The notes beneath the pieces were generated by a model. That model was given only the letters and a program-made list of their open reading frames with translations. It ran no database searches and was not told the DNA's origin. The position numbers and the translations under genes were made by a program. A DNA stretch of 64,000 bases from Allomyces macrogynus ATCC 38327 (taxonomy: Eukaryota; Blastocladiomycota; Blastocladiomycetes; Blastocladiales; Blastocladiaceae): NCBI GenBank assembly GCA_000151295.1, contig GG745347.1, positions 557,147-621,146 of the forward strand, written 5' to 3'. The stretch's first letter is position 1. Each line of letters starts with the position of its first letter. Shown here piece after piece: positions 23,588-35,099 of the stretch.

Positions 23588-25601
23588 ATGGCCAACCGGG
23601 CGTCCCAGTCTGAATTAACCCTCGCGCACGGCACCGCGCGCAAGACCAAAGTCGCCTATTATTTTGATCGTATGATACTCCAGCACCACCAACCAGTCCC
23701 CGAGTTTTTCGAGCAACACCAATTTCTGACCGTGCGCGCCATGCGCCCGTGTAATTCCAGCCAACATTGCAACGTTCCACTATGCCTCGAGTATGTCCTT
23801 GCCCAGCTGAAGGCGCCGTGGTTCGCCAAGACGTCGTCGCGCTGACGGTTTGGTTGATGCTCGCCCAGATCACCCCATGAAGCCGTTCCGCATCCGCATG
23901 ACGGACGCGCTCGTCAAGAACTATGGCCTCTACAAGAAAATGAACGTCTTTGTACGCATGCTCGCGCTGCTCGACAGGAGAACGGTCTCGACGTCCTCAT
24001 TCCCTTGGCCTGACCCCGCTCGCTGGCGCCCGCTCAATTTAGCGACCAACAGCGGCCACGTTTGACCAAATGACCGAGTTCCACACCGACGACTACCTCA
24101 ATTTCCTCAAGCGCGTCTCGCCCGAAATCTACTCGACCGGCGTCGAGCGGCTCGCCGATCGCAAATGTACCCTTTTGCCCGCGCTCACCGGCCATTTCCT
24201 CGCAGCACGTGGCCTGACCATCCCCGCCCCATCCACTTAGTCAATTTCGGCGACGACTGCCCGCCATTCGACGGCATCTACGATTTTTCCAGCCTATCCG
24301 CTGGCGGGTCGATCCAGGGCGCCGAGCGGCTCGCGTCGGGCGAGTGCGAGATTGCTGTGAATTGGGGCGGTGGGCTGCATCACGCGAAAAAGACCGAGGC
24401 GTCGGGCTTTTGTTACGTCAACGACATTGTTCTCGGCATCCTGGAGCTCTTGAAGTGCGTCGTTTGAAGGCCTGTTTCGTGCTTGTATCCGACAATTGAC
24501 CTGACGCGACGTACCGGTAGATCCTACGAGCGCGTGCTCTACGTTGACGTCGACGTGCACCATGGCGACGGTGTCGAGGAAGCATTTTACACGACCGACC
24601 GCGTCATGACCGTGTCATTCCACCTGTTTGGGCACGGGTTTTTCCCGGGCACGGGGCACGTCTTGGTACGCGTCCCCCCATGCGTTCTTTTGCGCACTCC
24701 ACTGCACTCACCCTCACCGCCAATCTCAGGACGTCGGCGTCGGCAAGGGCAAGTACTACGCGGTCAACGTGCCATTGCAATACGGCATCGACGACGATAC
24801 GTACCACCAAGTCTTCCGCCCGATCATGAAACGCGTCATGGAATGGTACCGCCCCTCGGCCGTGGTCTTGCAACTCGGCGCCGACTCGCTCGCGGGCGAC
24901 CGACTCGGCATGTTCAACCTGTCAATGCGCGGCCACGGCAAGTGCGTCGAGTATATGAAGTCGTTTGGCGTGCCGATGCTCATGGTGGGCGGCGGCGGGT
25001 ACACGATTCGCAACGTCGCGCGCACCTGGACTTACGAGACGGCACGGGCCGTCGGTGTCGATTTGCCCATGCACTTGCCGTATAACGAGTTTCTCGAGTA
25101 CTACGGGCCCGAATACTTGCTCGACGTGCCCATGTCGAATATCCCGAATCATAACACGCAGGACCACTTGGAAAAGTTGGTCGCGGCGATCACCGAGCAT
25201 TTGCGCAATTTGCCGTTTGCGCCGAGTGTGCAGACGCAGGAGGTGCCGATCGACGAGCCGGTCGAGGCTGATGAGGATTTGGAGGACCCGGATGAGCGGT
25301 TACCGCGTACGTGAACGTTTTGTCCCGCTTTTCTTGGTCCGAGACTCCGTTGATGCTGACTTGCTGACGCCGGTTTCTAGAATCCTACCGCGACGGCCAC
25401 ATCCAGCGCGACGACGAGTACAGCGACTCGGAGGATGAGGGCGACAGGAGGGACGAGCACAACTACGGCCCGTCGTCGTCCAACGGTGCCGCATCCAGGG
25501 GACGCAGCTCGCGGCCCGCGACCAGCGGACGCAGTTCTCGCGCCGCGCTTGGGACCAACGGCGCAGCACACGTCGACGCTGACGATCCGATGGAGGGCTG
25601 A
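23588..25601 (+). CDS. RPD3: Class I histone deacetylase (Rpd3/HDAC1-2 type)
   Basis: A zinc-dependent deacetylase of histone lysines, normally in Sin3-type co-repressor complexes. Eight exons are inferred: 23588-23669, 23761-23790 (30 bases), 23869-23951, 24043-24166, 24241-24454, 24521-24665, 24730-25306 and 25381-25601, giving 491 aa. All phases close. Class I landmarks: [34 protein letters not shown]; the catalytic double His in [22 protein letters not shown]; zinc ligands in [16 protein letters not shown] and in the [11 protein letters not shown] segment; and [17 protein letters not shown] with the transition-state Tyr. The usual FHKYGxYFPGTG is replaced by [13 protein letters not shown]. 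The C-terminal tail is acidic, then has GRSS-type repeats ([19 protein letters not shown]). The gene is divergent from POL2 and convergent with the Rad60-like gene. Confidence 0.95.
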
Positions 25602-25671
25602 AGAGCGCGGGCAGCTGCAAGTCCGAAATGCCAACACAAATGTCCACGAAACCAAAAAAAACGGGTTGAAC

Positions 25672-25681
25672 AATAAATAAA
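25672..25681 (+). terminator. RPD3: Candidate polyadenylation signal of RPD3
   Basis: AATAAATAAA lies about 70 bases after the deacetylase stop and 26 bases before the end of the converging gene. It contains two overlapping AATAAA hexamers in otherwise GC-rich DNA. The role is inferred from motif and place. Confidence 0.5.
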
Positions 25682-25706
25682 CACCCCAAACCAAAACCAC
25701 CCTCGA

Positions 25707-27597
25707 TCACCCCGTAATCTTAATCGTCAGCATATCATCATCGCACAAATCGGCGTCCTCGGGTGTCGACTCCAAATCGAGCGGCTCGCCGTCCGGGTCC
25801 TGGAGCACGAACCGCGCCGTGTCCGACACGTCGAACTTGTTGCGGAACGCGTTGACCAGAACCTGGAGCGGCCGCGACGTCCCGATCTGCACCTTGAGTT
25901 CGCGCCCTTCTTTGTCGCGGATCTTGAGCTTGATTTTCTCGCCCTCGGCGGGCGGGGTACCGGACACGGGCGCCTCCTCGCTGGGTTGCGACAGGATGGC
26001 GGCGGTAGGGCCCGCGGGAGCAGCGGGCCCGGGAACCGGCGGCGTTTCCATGGTCGGCCGGCGCCGCTTTTCCACGAGCCACTGCTTGTAGGCCTCGTAG
26101 AGCTGCGCGTTCGGAACTGCATCTAAGTACCCGCACGGCGTCAATTTCCCGCATCCGCCATCCAACTATCAAATCTCAACGTACCCATCGTGACAAACCC
26201 GCGAAAGTTCATCGTCCTCGGCGTCGAGAAATACGACACTTTCGCGTCCTTGTAGAGCAGGACCACGTCGCGCGCGTCGACGCGCATCGCGGCCGCAAAC
26301 TGCGTCGCGAGCGTCTGGAACAGATCGCTATCGACCATGTCGTAGCTCTGCGGCGCGCCGCGCGTCGCATGTACGCGGTCAATCGCGAGAATCGGCGTCA
26401 GCTCAATCGTCACGCGTTTGCCCTCGACGGGCGCCGTCGCCGGTTCGGTAATGGGCGTGGCCGCACGCGTATTGTCGCCGCTCGAGTTGTGCCGCACGAG
26501 CGATGGGCGGAAACCCATGGCCATGAGTTTGGCCGAGTAGACTCTGGAGGTGGGGAGGGGGGGGGGGGGGGGGGTGAGGGGCGTAGCCGGAACGTTGAGT
26601 GGAGAATAGGCGCAAATATGCGTACGGCGCTTGTCGTATTGGCGAGTCGGGCGGTGGGGTCACTTCGCGGTGCACCTGCGACTTCGGCATCTCCGGCTCG
26701 GGCGGGAGAAGCGCGTCCAGGCCGGCGATTGGTGGTGGGGCAACATCGTTCGCGTCCAGATCATCACTGTAGGACCGAATCAGTCAGTTTTCGCCAAGCC
26801 CAAAAGAGTTGGCGAGGATCTCAACGACGTACTCGGACGGCGCTTCGACCGACGCCAGCTCATGGCCCATGAACAAGTGCGACGGCCCAAGTGAGACCTG
26901 GGACTTGCCTACAGGACAGGAGCGAATTCACGCCATCAGCACTCATTCCCTGCGGGTCCAACTGCAGAGGTGACCCCTTACCCGTTGGCGCCTGCGGCGC
27001 TGCCTTGACCACATCCGACTGGTCAAAGATATCGTCCAAGTCGACAACCTCGGTCGCGACGGGCGGCGGGCGTGCGCGTTTCGGCCGGCGTCTCGGCTTC
27101 CTCTCCACAATCGGTCCAAGGAAATCGTCGTCGTCACCATCACCCAGGCCAAAATCATCGCTCGCGCCTCGGCTCACGGCGCTATCCGACCCAGCTGGGT
27201 CCTGGCTGGTCGGCGTGCTCGCGACAGGAGGCGCGCTGGACTTGCGCGGGCTCGTACGCGGGCGTTTTCGGGCTGGCGACGGAGACGGTGCAGGCCCAGC
27301 AAGCGGCAAGCTGGGCGTCGCCGCTTTACTCGGCGGCGTGTTCGCCTGCGAGAAGGACCGCTTGGCGGCGGTGGTCGTGGATGGCGGAGTCCCGGGCCGT
27401 GAACCCGGCGCCGGCGCTGCGGCCTCGACTGGGGGTTTCGGCGCGGCCTCGACAGGGAGCAGCGGCGCCAGGCCGTCATCGTCGTCGCTGTCGAGGAGCG
27501 AGTAGGACTTGATGGTGCGTGGGCCCGCGGGGTCTGCGGCGGCGGCGGGCTGCTGAATCTCGTCGTCGGACGAATCGAGCAGGGAGATGGATTCCAT
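25707..27597 (-). CDS. Rad60/Esc2/NIP45-type protein with two SUMO-like domains
   Basis: Members of this family carry tandem C-terminal SUMO-like domains and guide SUMO and STUbL enzymes in genome stability. Exons 26982-27597, 26833-26908, 26626-26766, 26185-26543 and 25707-26122 close in frame and give 535 aa. The N terminus has three hydrophobic-acidic stretches that look like SUMO-interaction motifs: SISLLDSSDDE, YSLLDSDDDD and VVDLDDIFDQSD. They are separated by Ser/Pro/Lys-rich linkers (ARKRPRTSPRK). The first SUMO-like fold is RVTIELTPILAIDRV ... DVVLLYKDAKVSYFSTPRTM. The second is IKLKIRDKEGRELKVQIG ... RFVLQDPDGEPLDLESTPED ... DDDMLTIKITG at the very end, a typical terminal Rad60-SLD. 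Intron 3 has a run of C as its pyrimidine tract. The family name is inferred from architecture; similarity to SF3A1-type ubiquitin-like tails was considered less fitting. Confidence 0.72.
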
Positions 27598-29080
27598 GCT
27601 GGCGGCGGGTCGGCGGATTTGGTGCGGCGAGTTGGCGGGGCGGCACAAATACACGAGCGCGCGGAAAGCGCTGGGCAGGCGGCGGCGGGAGCGCGGCCGT
27701 GGATTGCAGCAAGTCGGTGCCCGAGGCGAATGCACCGGGCCCACGATTACGGCGCTTGCAGCAGCAGTGACGGTCGCCGAGTCGACGGCAACGTGCTGTG
27801 AGTGCAGAGTGGAGGGTCGGCCTCCACGTCACTGCCTCCTCGACTGTGCCTCACATTGTTCTGGCGGCGGCTCGCATCGGCGCCAAGTGCTGGTGATCTG
27901 CCAAAGAACCACATCCCGCTCGACTTATGGATCAAAAAATGCTCTTGACGGCAGAATCCACCTGCAAGCCATAATAACAAGCTATGAGCGAGCGCTGGTC
28001 TACAAGTCTTCACGTTTCTTTGCCATCCTGAACCACGTCGTCCGTCTTTTCCATGGTCTGCAGTGTGATTCGTCGGGCGCCGCAACCACGCTCGTGTGCT
28101 TGGCCGAGGATCCACAGTCGCTCGCCGCCACCAAGCCGGAACTGTGTATTTAAGTGGCCGAGACATATCCGCACGCGGTATTCACGCCGATGCCTGTGTG
28201 AGGTTAAGTGAGCAGGAGGATGGGGTTCTGACGACTTTGGGAGGTCAAACGCGGGATCCGCAGGGGCTCATCGCGAGAGTCAATATGGATATGGCTTGAT
28301 TTGATCGAGGTGGAACTAGTGGAGAATGCTGCGAGGGGGCAGCTCGGTTCACACATACTTGCAGCTGATGACGCGGTGCGGTGCCTGATCGTTAGGCAAC
28401 CGCTGACTTTCTTGGCTGTGCAGGTACGCTCGCTAGTCGCGATTCGCGTGGCGGTGGAGACGAGAACTGACGTGAGCAGTGTGTCGTGTAGGGCGTGTAC
28501 AAGGTGTTTGGATTAGAGTGAAGCTGCGTCGCGTGTCTCGTCCCGTCGCGCCTGCGCTGGTGCGGTTGGCAGAGAAGAAACCAATACAGATTCTACATAG
28601 GCCGGCGGGCATGGCCGGATCGCGATCTTGCGTGCACTTGGGTGGTCTACATGTCAAGCTCTGCTCCAGTCGGGACAAACGAGAACAAACGGTCAGGACG
28701 CAACTTGACGAATGACCGACCAGCCAGCCAAACCGCGCGCGTGCACCTCATCCCCCGGTCGGCCCTCGGCGACGCGTCGATGTATTAGGCAAGGTGAGCA
28801 GGAGGCATGTTCAACGAACTCGGCAAGGATTGGTTGGCAATCGCCGACGAAAATGGTCGTCGCATTGCCCAGCATCACCATCATTCCCGTCACTGTATTG
28901 GTGTTCTAATGCTCCTAAAACCCCATTGAACCAAAAGAAGAGATGTTTTGCTTGACTCTCCACCCGCCAACGACGGCCACGGGCGACCTCGCCAGCGAGC
29001 ATTCTACGCCCCCACGTCCCGTTAGCGAGACGAAAATGCGACCGCACACACACGCGCATCCCAACCCATCTGCACCCCGC
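27598..29080. other. Long intergenic region without supported gene
   Basis: Nearly 1.5 kb upstream of the Rad60-like gene and downstream of the Mpv17-like gene. Frames up to 188 codons occur on the plus strand (27587-28153), but they have no family resemblance and a low-complexity Arg/Ala start. Composition is less GC-rich from about 27890 on. No tRNA, repeat or transposon signature was recognised by eye. Confidence 0.4.
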
Positions 29081-29925
29081 TCACTTCTCCACGACCGGCA
29101 CCGCGAGCGCGACCTCCTCTTCCGCAATTTCCGACCCCTTGGCATTCAAATTCGACATGTACGTGTTCCACCCGAGCGCGACCGTGTTGACTACCAACAG
29201 CCGGTGCTGCACGGGCACAAACCAGAAATTTGCATACTGCACTGGGATCCACACCTTCCAGTTATTCACGAGCGCCGTCGAATACGTCGCGGACAACTTG
29301 GTCTTGAGCTTGCCCATGTCCAATTTCCCGTCTTCGAGCAGCGTGTTGACCGTGAAAAAGGTGGCGACCGAGACGGGCGAGAAGACGAATTGGTCCATGG
29401 CGACGCGTGCGGAGAGAGTCGTCAATGGGTGCGCGTTGCGCAGCACGATGCGCCGGTCGAGGAACCGGTACCAGTGCGAGAGCGCGGGGCCCTGAGAGGC
29501 GAGAGTCGCACGCGGTCAGGTAGGTCGCGAGTGATGGCGGGGAAGACGCGTCGGATCAGAGGCATACCGCGACGACGAGCCCAAACAGGGCCAGACTGTG
29601 AAGCGACGCGTCGAGCGTGGTCAATTTCGGTACACTTCGAGCAGGCCACTCTCTCAGACCGCGTCGAGAGGATGCAAAAGACGCACCGCCCTGTGCGCGC
29701 CCACTCGTGGCCGGCCAGACCCTTTCCTTCGACGCCTTGCTGCGCGAGCACGTCGCCCGCGGCAAAGAGCACGGCTACACGTCGATTCATTCGTCGGTCG
29801 ACGTGATCAGCGACCATTCTTGATCGCATCAATCACAGCATGCGCGCCTCGAACGAACCTGTCGCGGCTGACTGCGTGAGGATCGGGTAGGCGGCGAGTG
29901 CGCGGTTGTAGAGCGCGACGACCAT
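29081..29925 (-). CDS. Mpv17/PMP22 family membrane protein
   Basis: Mpv17-family proteins are small four-helix membrane proteins of the mitochondrial inner membrane (Sym1, Mpv17) or peroxisome (PXMP2), thought to act as channels. Exons 29859-29925, 29687-29774, 29568-29634 and 29081-29491 close in frame and give 210 aa. Family features: LYNRALAAYPILTQSA at the start; AVLFAAGDVLAQQGVEG, the first helix with its GD and Q; LFGLVVAGPALSHWYRFLDRR, carrying the conserved GPxxHxWYxxLD; then VAMDQFVFSPV; and NNWKVWIPVQYANFWFVPVQHRLLVVNTVALGWNTYMS, the signature W.xW..xQ..NF..VP...R. The C-terminal tail is charged. Intron 2 is only 52 bases. Which organelle it serves cannot be read from the sequence. 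Confidence 0.88.
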
Positions 29926-30814
29926 GGTTGCTGGATTCTCGGTGTCGTGCAGGCGCGGATCACAGCGGATACTCGGGTGGACAGGCTGCTGGCGGTCGCT
30001 GGCAAGCGCGTCGTGCGGTTGTCGTGGCCTGGATGCGCGTGGTTGCGGATTGGTCGAGGTTGATCAAATCGCTTGCCGGGCGAACATGCCGCGAGCTGCT
30101 CTCGGGGTCCTTCTGGCACGTGGGGGCAAGCCCACATCAAGGACGCTGCCCCGGGGCATCAACACACGTGCCACGAACTTCGCGCCTGGCAAGTGCCTGG
30201 CTCTCCCGCGGTCCAGGCAGCGACGCGGCCGCCGCTGCCTCGCACCGCCACGCCCGCCAAAAGCCACGTATGGTGCGAAGCGGCGGGGCGACTTCTCAGC
30301 GCAGCCCGAGCAACCGTCCCTTCACGCCCAAAAATGCCAAATCAGCTTATTGAGACCGCGACGCTGCCGTCCCGCTTCCTGACCAGAAATCGGACCCAGC
30401 AGCCGCCAACTTGGACCCAATCCCCGCTGCAAACCACGAGCAAGCCGTGCAGGAACAACGAGAAAGAAATCAACGGTCATCAACGTCGCATCCGCGCCGT
30501 CACCGTGACGTCGAGACGCCCTTTTGTGTATCTGTCCTCGTGCCATCAGCAAGATTACTTTACGAGCGACACGTCCGCACGCGCTCCCGCATCCGCCCAT
30601 GGATACAAATACCAAGCGCGCCCGTGCCGTACGGCTCCTGTTTTCCTCTCCTTGGGGCCCTCGACGCTCTCGTTGCTCTCGCTTAGTGGTCGAACCCCGG
30701 ATACAGAGTGGCCCCTCTATTACTTGCTTGCGTGCTTGCGTGCTTGCATTCAAGTACTGTGCCTGACCCCGTATCTCCATCCCGCTCGCTTCAACTCGCC
30801 CTCGCCAGTCGAGC
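29926..30814. other. Divergent intergenic region, Mpv17-like / CHO2
   Basis: About 890 bases with no supported gene. Long frames on both strands (for example plus 30073-30957) are low-complexity and run into the CHO2 start in another frame. Promoters of both flanking genes are expected here. Confidence 0.45.
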
Positions 30815-33800
30815 ATGCCCACCATGCCGGACGGTGGACTCGGCTCGCCCGTACCTGCTGCCGCCAACGGCCCAGCGGCATCGACTTTGCGCCAACGCAC
30901 GACGGTACCGAACGGTATCGACGCTGCATCCAAGCCAAGACCCAACGACGACCATGACGACAACGGCAAGGACGCCGACCGCAACGGCGACAGTCCGCTT
31001 TACGGCAAGACGGCCTCGGGCGCGCGCTTCCCCGTCCCGCCCACGTCCGACATGATCCACAGTGTCTTTGGCAACCTCGTCACGGGTTCGCACGCCGATT
31101 CCGCTCCGACCGCGGCCGCCGCCGCCGCGACTTCACCGACCCCGACGACCACACCGCCGCAGACCAACCTGTTTGATGCCGTAACGCTGCTCGTCCTGGG
31201 CGTGCAAATCGCCGCGTTCCTGCTGCTCCCCTTGCCGCCCGTCGTCTGGATGCTCGTGTTCTTTGCGTGGCGTGCCGCCTACAATGCCGGACTCGGGTGG
31301 CTGCTCGACGCGCAGTCGAAGCACAACTGGATGGTGGAGCACGCGCGCACCGTTTGGCTGAATCGCGCGCGGTACCCGAAATTTGCAACGACGGTCGAGG
31401 CCCAGCTCGAGCGGAAAATGGGGCACGGGTTCAAGTGCACTGCGGTCCCGCTCGAGTTCAATGCCTGGCTCGTGTTCCGTTCGGTCGTGGATTTAGTCCT
31501 GATCAACGATTTCTCGACTTACGTCATGTTTGCGCTCGCCTATTGGCAGCAGCCGGCCACCTGGACGGTGCTCGACGCGTTCCGGATGGTCGTGGGGATC
31601 GCGATTGTCTTTTTCAACTTGTGGGTGAAAATGGACGCGCATCGCGTCGTCAAGGACTTTGCGTGGTGTACGTTGCTCAATTTCTCTTTGATTTTGTTAC
31701 GGTGGTGTGTGGAGGCGAAGATCTGACCAGAGCGGTGCAATCATTATCCAGATTGGGGCGATTTCTTCTTCCTTCTCGACAACCCGTCGCTCACATTCGA
31801 CGGCGTCTTTGAAATGGCGCCGCACCCCATGTACTCGGTCGGCTACGCTGGGTACTATGGCGTGTCGCTGATGACGGGCTCGACGACCGTCCTCTACGGG
31901 TCGCTAGCGGCGCACCTGGCGCAAATGGCGTTCCTGACGCTCGTCGAGAACCCGCACATTGAAAAGACCTATGGCACCGACCGTCACTTGCCGCACTGGA
32001 TCCGGTCGTCGCCGCAGCTCGCGCAAGTCTTCCGGTCGTATTTCGGGCGCGACCTCGTTGGGCTCGTGCGCAACCTCGACCTCTATCGCGCGCCCGACTT
32101 GTTCACGGTGATTGTGGCCGCGTACGCGGTGGTTGCGGGGATTGCCGCGTCGCCTGCGTTTGCGACGGGGCAGGCGGTCGTGTGGATTGCCGTGCACACG
32201 GTCGGGCTCGGGTACGTGCTGCATGCACAGTCGACGCGCAAGGCCTGGACGCGGCACTTTATCAAGTACGGCATGACGAACCGCGCGGCGTTTGAGCACT
32301 GGAAGAGTATCTATAACCTGTCGCTCGCTATGGTTTATATGACTTTTATCCTTGCCGCGTGGCGGCACTACCAGTGGCCCGCATCGACCGGTGGGGACTT
32401 AGAAGTGGCGATTTTGCGGCACACGCTCGGCGCCGTGCTCATCCTGTTGCACGTGTGGACGTCGGTCTCGGTCTTTGAAGTGCTCGGCGATTTTGGCTTC
32501 TTCTACGGCGACTTTTTCATTGACGAGTTGCCCACGCAGCTCTTCTATACGGGCATTTACCGGTTCATCAACAACCCGGAGAAAATCATGGGCCATGCCG
32601 CGTTTTGGGGTATCGCCCTCATGTCGGCGTCATGGACCATGGCCGCCGTCGCGCTCGTCCTGCAAGTGCTCAACTTTGCGCTCATCCGGCTCGTCGAGGA
32701 CCCGCACCTGCAGCGGCTCTACGGGTCGCAAGTGCGCAAGGAATCGGGTCTTGCCAAAGTCGTGCGCGAACGCGTGCTCGACCCGGTCGCACCGCTCCTC
32801 GCCTCAGCGACCCCCTCGTCGTCGGACCTGCCCGCAACCACCGCCGCCCCTCGCGTCGCCCACGCCGTCGAGTCGCTCACCGCGCGTTTGTCGGAACTCG
32901 TCACGACGCAAACCCGCGCGGCCGCGACCGCCGTTCTCGTCGACCACCACGCGCGCGCCTCGTTCCCGCGGTCCTTGACCGCGCAGTACGCGCTTGCTGG
33001 CCCAACGGCCCCCGTCGCGTACGGCGCGNNNNNNNNNNNNNNNNNNNNNNNNNNNNNNNNNNNNNNNNNNNNNNNNNNNNNNNNNNNNNNNNNNNNNNNN
33101 NNNNNNNNNNNNNNNNNNNNNNNNNNNNCAAACCCTATACACAAACCCCCCGTATCACTCACACATACCTCCCCGCATACCCCTCTACCCTTCTGAGACC
33201 CCAATTCGCATCTCTTCCCCACCTCCGCCCCCCTCCCCTCACGCGCCCCCCACCCCCGTCGCCGTCATGGCCCAACGCGCCCGGTGGCGGCCTCCCTGCG
33301 ACGGTGTCGGCCCGTACCCGTGCGTGCCGCGTTTTTCCTCGCCGGACCCGACGGACGGGGAGCCCCCCGCGGGCACGCGGTGCCCGCGACGCGCGTGCTG
33401 GCCACAAACGAGTACCGCGTCGCGCGGCGTGTGGAAGTACGTGCGCAGCGATACGCAAGTCGCGCCGACCGGTCCGCCGACCGACGGCAAGGGCAACCAG
33501 GTCGAGTACGACGTGACGTTTTCGGGCTCGGCGCTGCCGTGGGCGCCCGGCGTCTACGAGGCGCGCGCGCACTACGACGACTCGCATACGATTGTCGCTG
33601 TTTCGCCGCCGATCACGATCGAGGCGCCGGTTGTGAACCCCGACCCGACGCCCGCGGATATCGCGCTGCTCGTGCGCGTGTGTGGTGCGGTGGATGCGCC
33701 GACGGGTGACCCGGAGTGGGATGTCGCGAATGTGCCCGCCGAGATCGCGCCGCGACTAGCGGCCGCGATTGATGCCGCGTATGGGGTCGAGTTTCATCCG

Positions 33801-33947
33801 GATGTGGTCGAGACGCTCGGGACCGTGCGTGAGGTCGCCGAGAAGGTGGCCGAGGCGCGCGTGTCGCTGTATCCGCCGCGCAGGACGCGTACCTTGTCGG
33901 AGGAGTCGAGTGTCGGTGGGATGCCGTCGCCGCCGGCGCAGGATTAG
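30815..33947 (+). CDS. CHO2: Phosphatidylethanolamine N-methyltransferase Cho2, interrupted by assembly gap
   Basis: Cho2 makes the first S-adenosylmethionine-dependent methylation of phosphatidylethanolamine on the way to phosphatidylcholine, in the ER membrane. Exon 1 is 30815-31667. After the intron 31668-31751 the frame runs to 33028 (710 codons before the gap). Splicing restores [42 protein letters not shown], a Cho2 hallmark. Several membrane segments follow, then FGFFYGDFFIDELPTQLFYTGIYRFINNPEKIMGHAAFWG, the second methyltransferase-like repeat. After 100 N the C-terminal part resumes, with RGVWKYV, VTFSGSALPWAPGVYEARAHYDDSHTIVAVS and YGVEFHPDVVETLGTVREVAEK, and stops at 33947. Frame cannot be tracked through the gap, and 33129-33400 reads poorly, so an intron or base errors are likely there. 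Confidence 0.9.
33029..33128. other. Assembly gap (100 N) inside CHO2
   Basis: A run of exactly 100 N, so the true length is unknown. It removes coding sequence between the end of the methyltransferase-like body and the C-terminal beta-rich domain of Cho2. Confidence 0.99.
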
Positions 33948-34279
33948 GGGGAGGTGAAGTGGTGGGGAAGATAGTAGGTTGGGGGATCAATTATTATTTA
34001 TGCATAGTTGTTTCTCGCATTGCTATGGACGGTTGTTTCGTGGATGGTGGTGTGAAGGTGCGGAGAGGTGCGCGAGCCGGGCGACAAACTGTGTTTGTGG
34101 AATCGGACGACCAACCGCTGACAGGATCAGTCTCCGCATCAGTTGGCTCGCTGTGAAGTCGTCCATTTCCCCGCCGATCAAAGTCCCACTCCCATCTGCA
34201 CCCCGTGTCAGCGACTCGTCCGTTCAGTCCAGTCCAACGTCTCCGCGCGATGCCAGTCCAAACCGGGTCGAGCCTTCCT
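33948..34279. other. Intergenic region between CHO2 and degenerate Rho copy
   Basis: About 330 bases with an AT-rich patch (AATTATTATTTATGCATAG near 33990) soon after the CHO2 stop, likely 3' processing signals. No gene is supported. Confidence 0.45.
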
Positions 34280-35099
34280 TCACATGCCGAAACAGCGTTT
34301 GGCCGACTTTTCGAGCAGTTGCACGACGCCCGACTTGTGCTCGCCCATGGCAACGGTCGCCATCTTTTGGAAGACGCTATCGCGCTCGTCGGGGGGCATG
34401 GTCTTGGCCGACGTTTCAAGCCACGGATCGATACGTGTACGGTACCTCTCTGGGGAAGGGACAACAAACCTCTTCCACGGTCATGATCCATGCCCAGCGG
34501 TCCTGATCGGACGTAGTCGTGGATTCGCTCGACTGAAGACACGTGTCGCGCACGTCGCGATGCGTGCCGACCAGGACAATCCGCGCCGTCGGGATGAAGG
34601 TCTTGATCTCAGGGTAGCACTACAGAGAACAGGCGCGCTTTGTGTGAGCGAGTAGGCGCCGAACACAGCAATCCGCGCACGCCGTTCACAGACCTTGTGA
34701 ATGACGGTGTTATATGAATGGCGCGTCGTGGGTCCCGCCAGCTTGAAGAAAATCACGCCCACATCCGTGTCTGGATAGCTCTGCAGGCGCAACAGGTCGT
34801 AGCCTCCTGGCCTGCCGTGTCCCAGAGCGACAGCATGCCGCTTGTTGCCGCTGCCATCATCCGCGCAGTAGATCACGTTGATGTCGGGTAGCTCAAAGAC
34901 GGTCGGCACGTAATCCTGATCGATGAGCGTGCGCGCCAGCGGATCGAGCAGGCGGAAGTGACGGCGCGCGGCCGCGAGGACGAGCTTACGTCGAGGCCAG
35001 GCTCCTTGCTGGTGATTCGGATGCGCAACGCCGCGAGCCGCCGTTGACTCGTCCGTCGCCGAGGATGACGACTTTTCGGCGCGGCAGGTCCGACGTCAT
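34280..35099 (-). pseudogene. Degenerate Rho-family GTPase copy
   Basis: This minus-strand stretch parallels the intact Rho-like gene 500 bases away, exon by exon. An ATG at 35099 starts MTSDLPRRKVVILGDG; the next exon holds DYVPTVFELPDINVIYC; later come SYPDTDVGVIFFKLAGPTTRHSYNTVIHKV, RIVLVGTHRDVRD, ETSAKTMPPDERDSVFQKMATVAMGEHKSGV, and a terminal KRCFGM before a stop at 34280-34282. Key parts are broken. The P-loop GDGxxGKS has become GDGRVNGGS. The DTAGQE switch II is shifted out of frame: it reads LWDTAGQEA in one frame while the flanking exon reads ALGHGRPGGYD. The TQxD/TKxD guanine-binding motif is THRD. The CaaX box is a poor CFGM. Unless a very different splice pattern rescues it, it cannot bind GTP normally, so it is called a pseudogene. 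Confidence 0.75.

Noticed and set aside
27587..28153. 188-codon plus-strand ORF upstream of the Rad60-like gene
   Set aside because: It starts within the first codons of the opposite-strand Rad60-like gene, is Arg/Ala-rich and has no recognisable domain.
30073..30957. 294-codon plus-strand ORF overlapping the CHO2 start
   Set aside because: Out of frame with the well-supported CHO2 coding sequence, low-complexity and without family resemblance.
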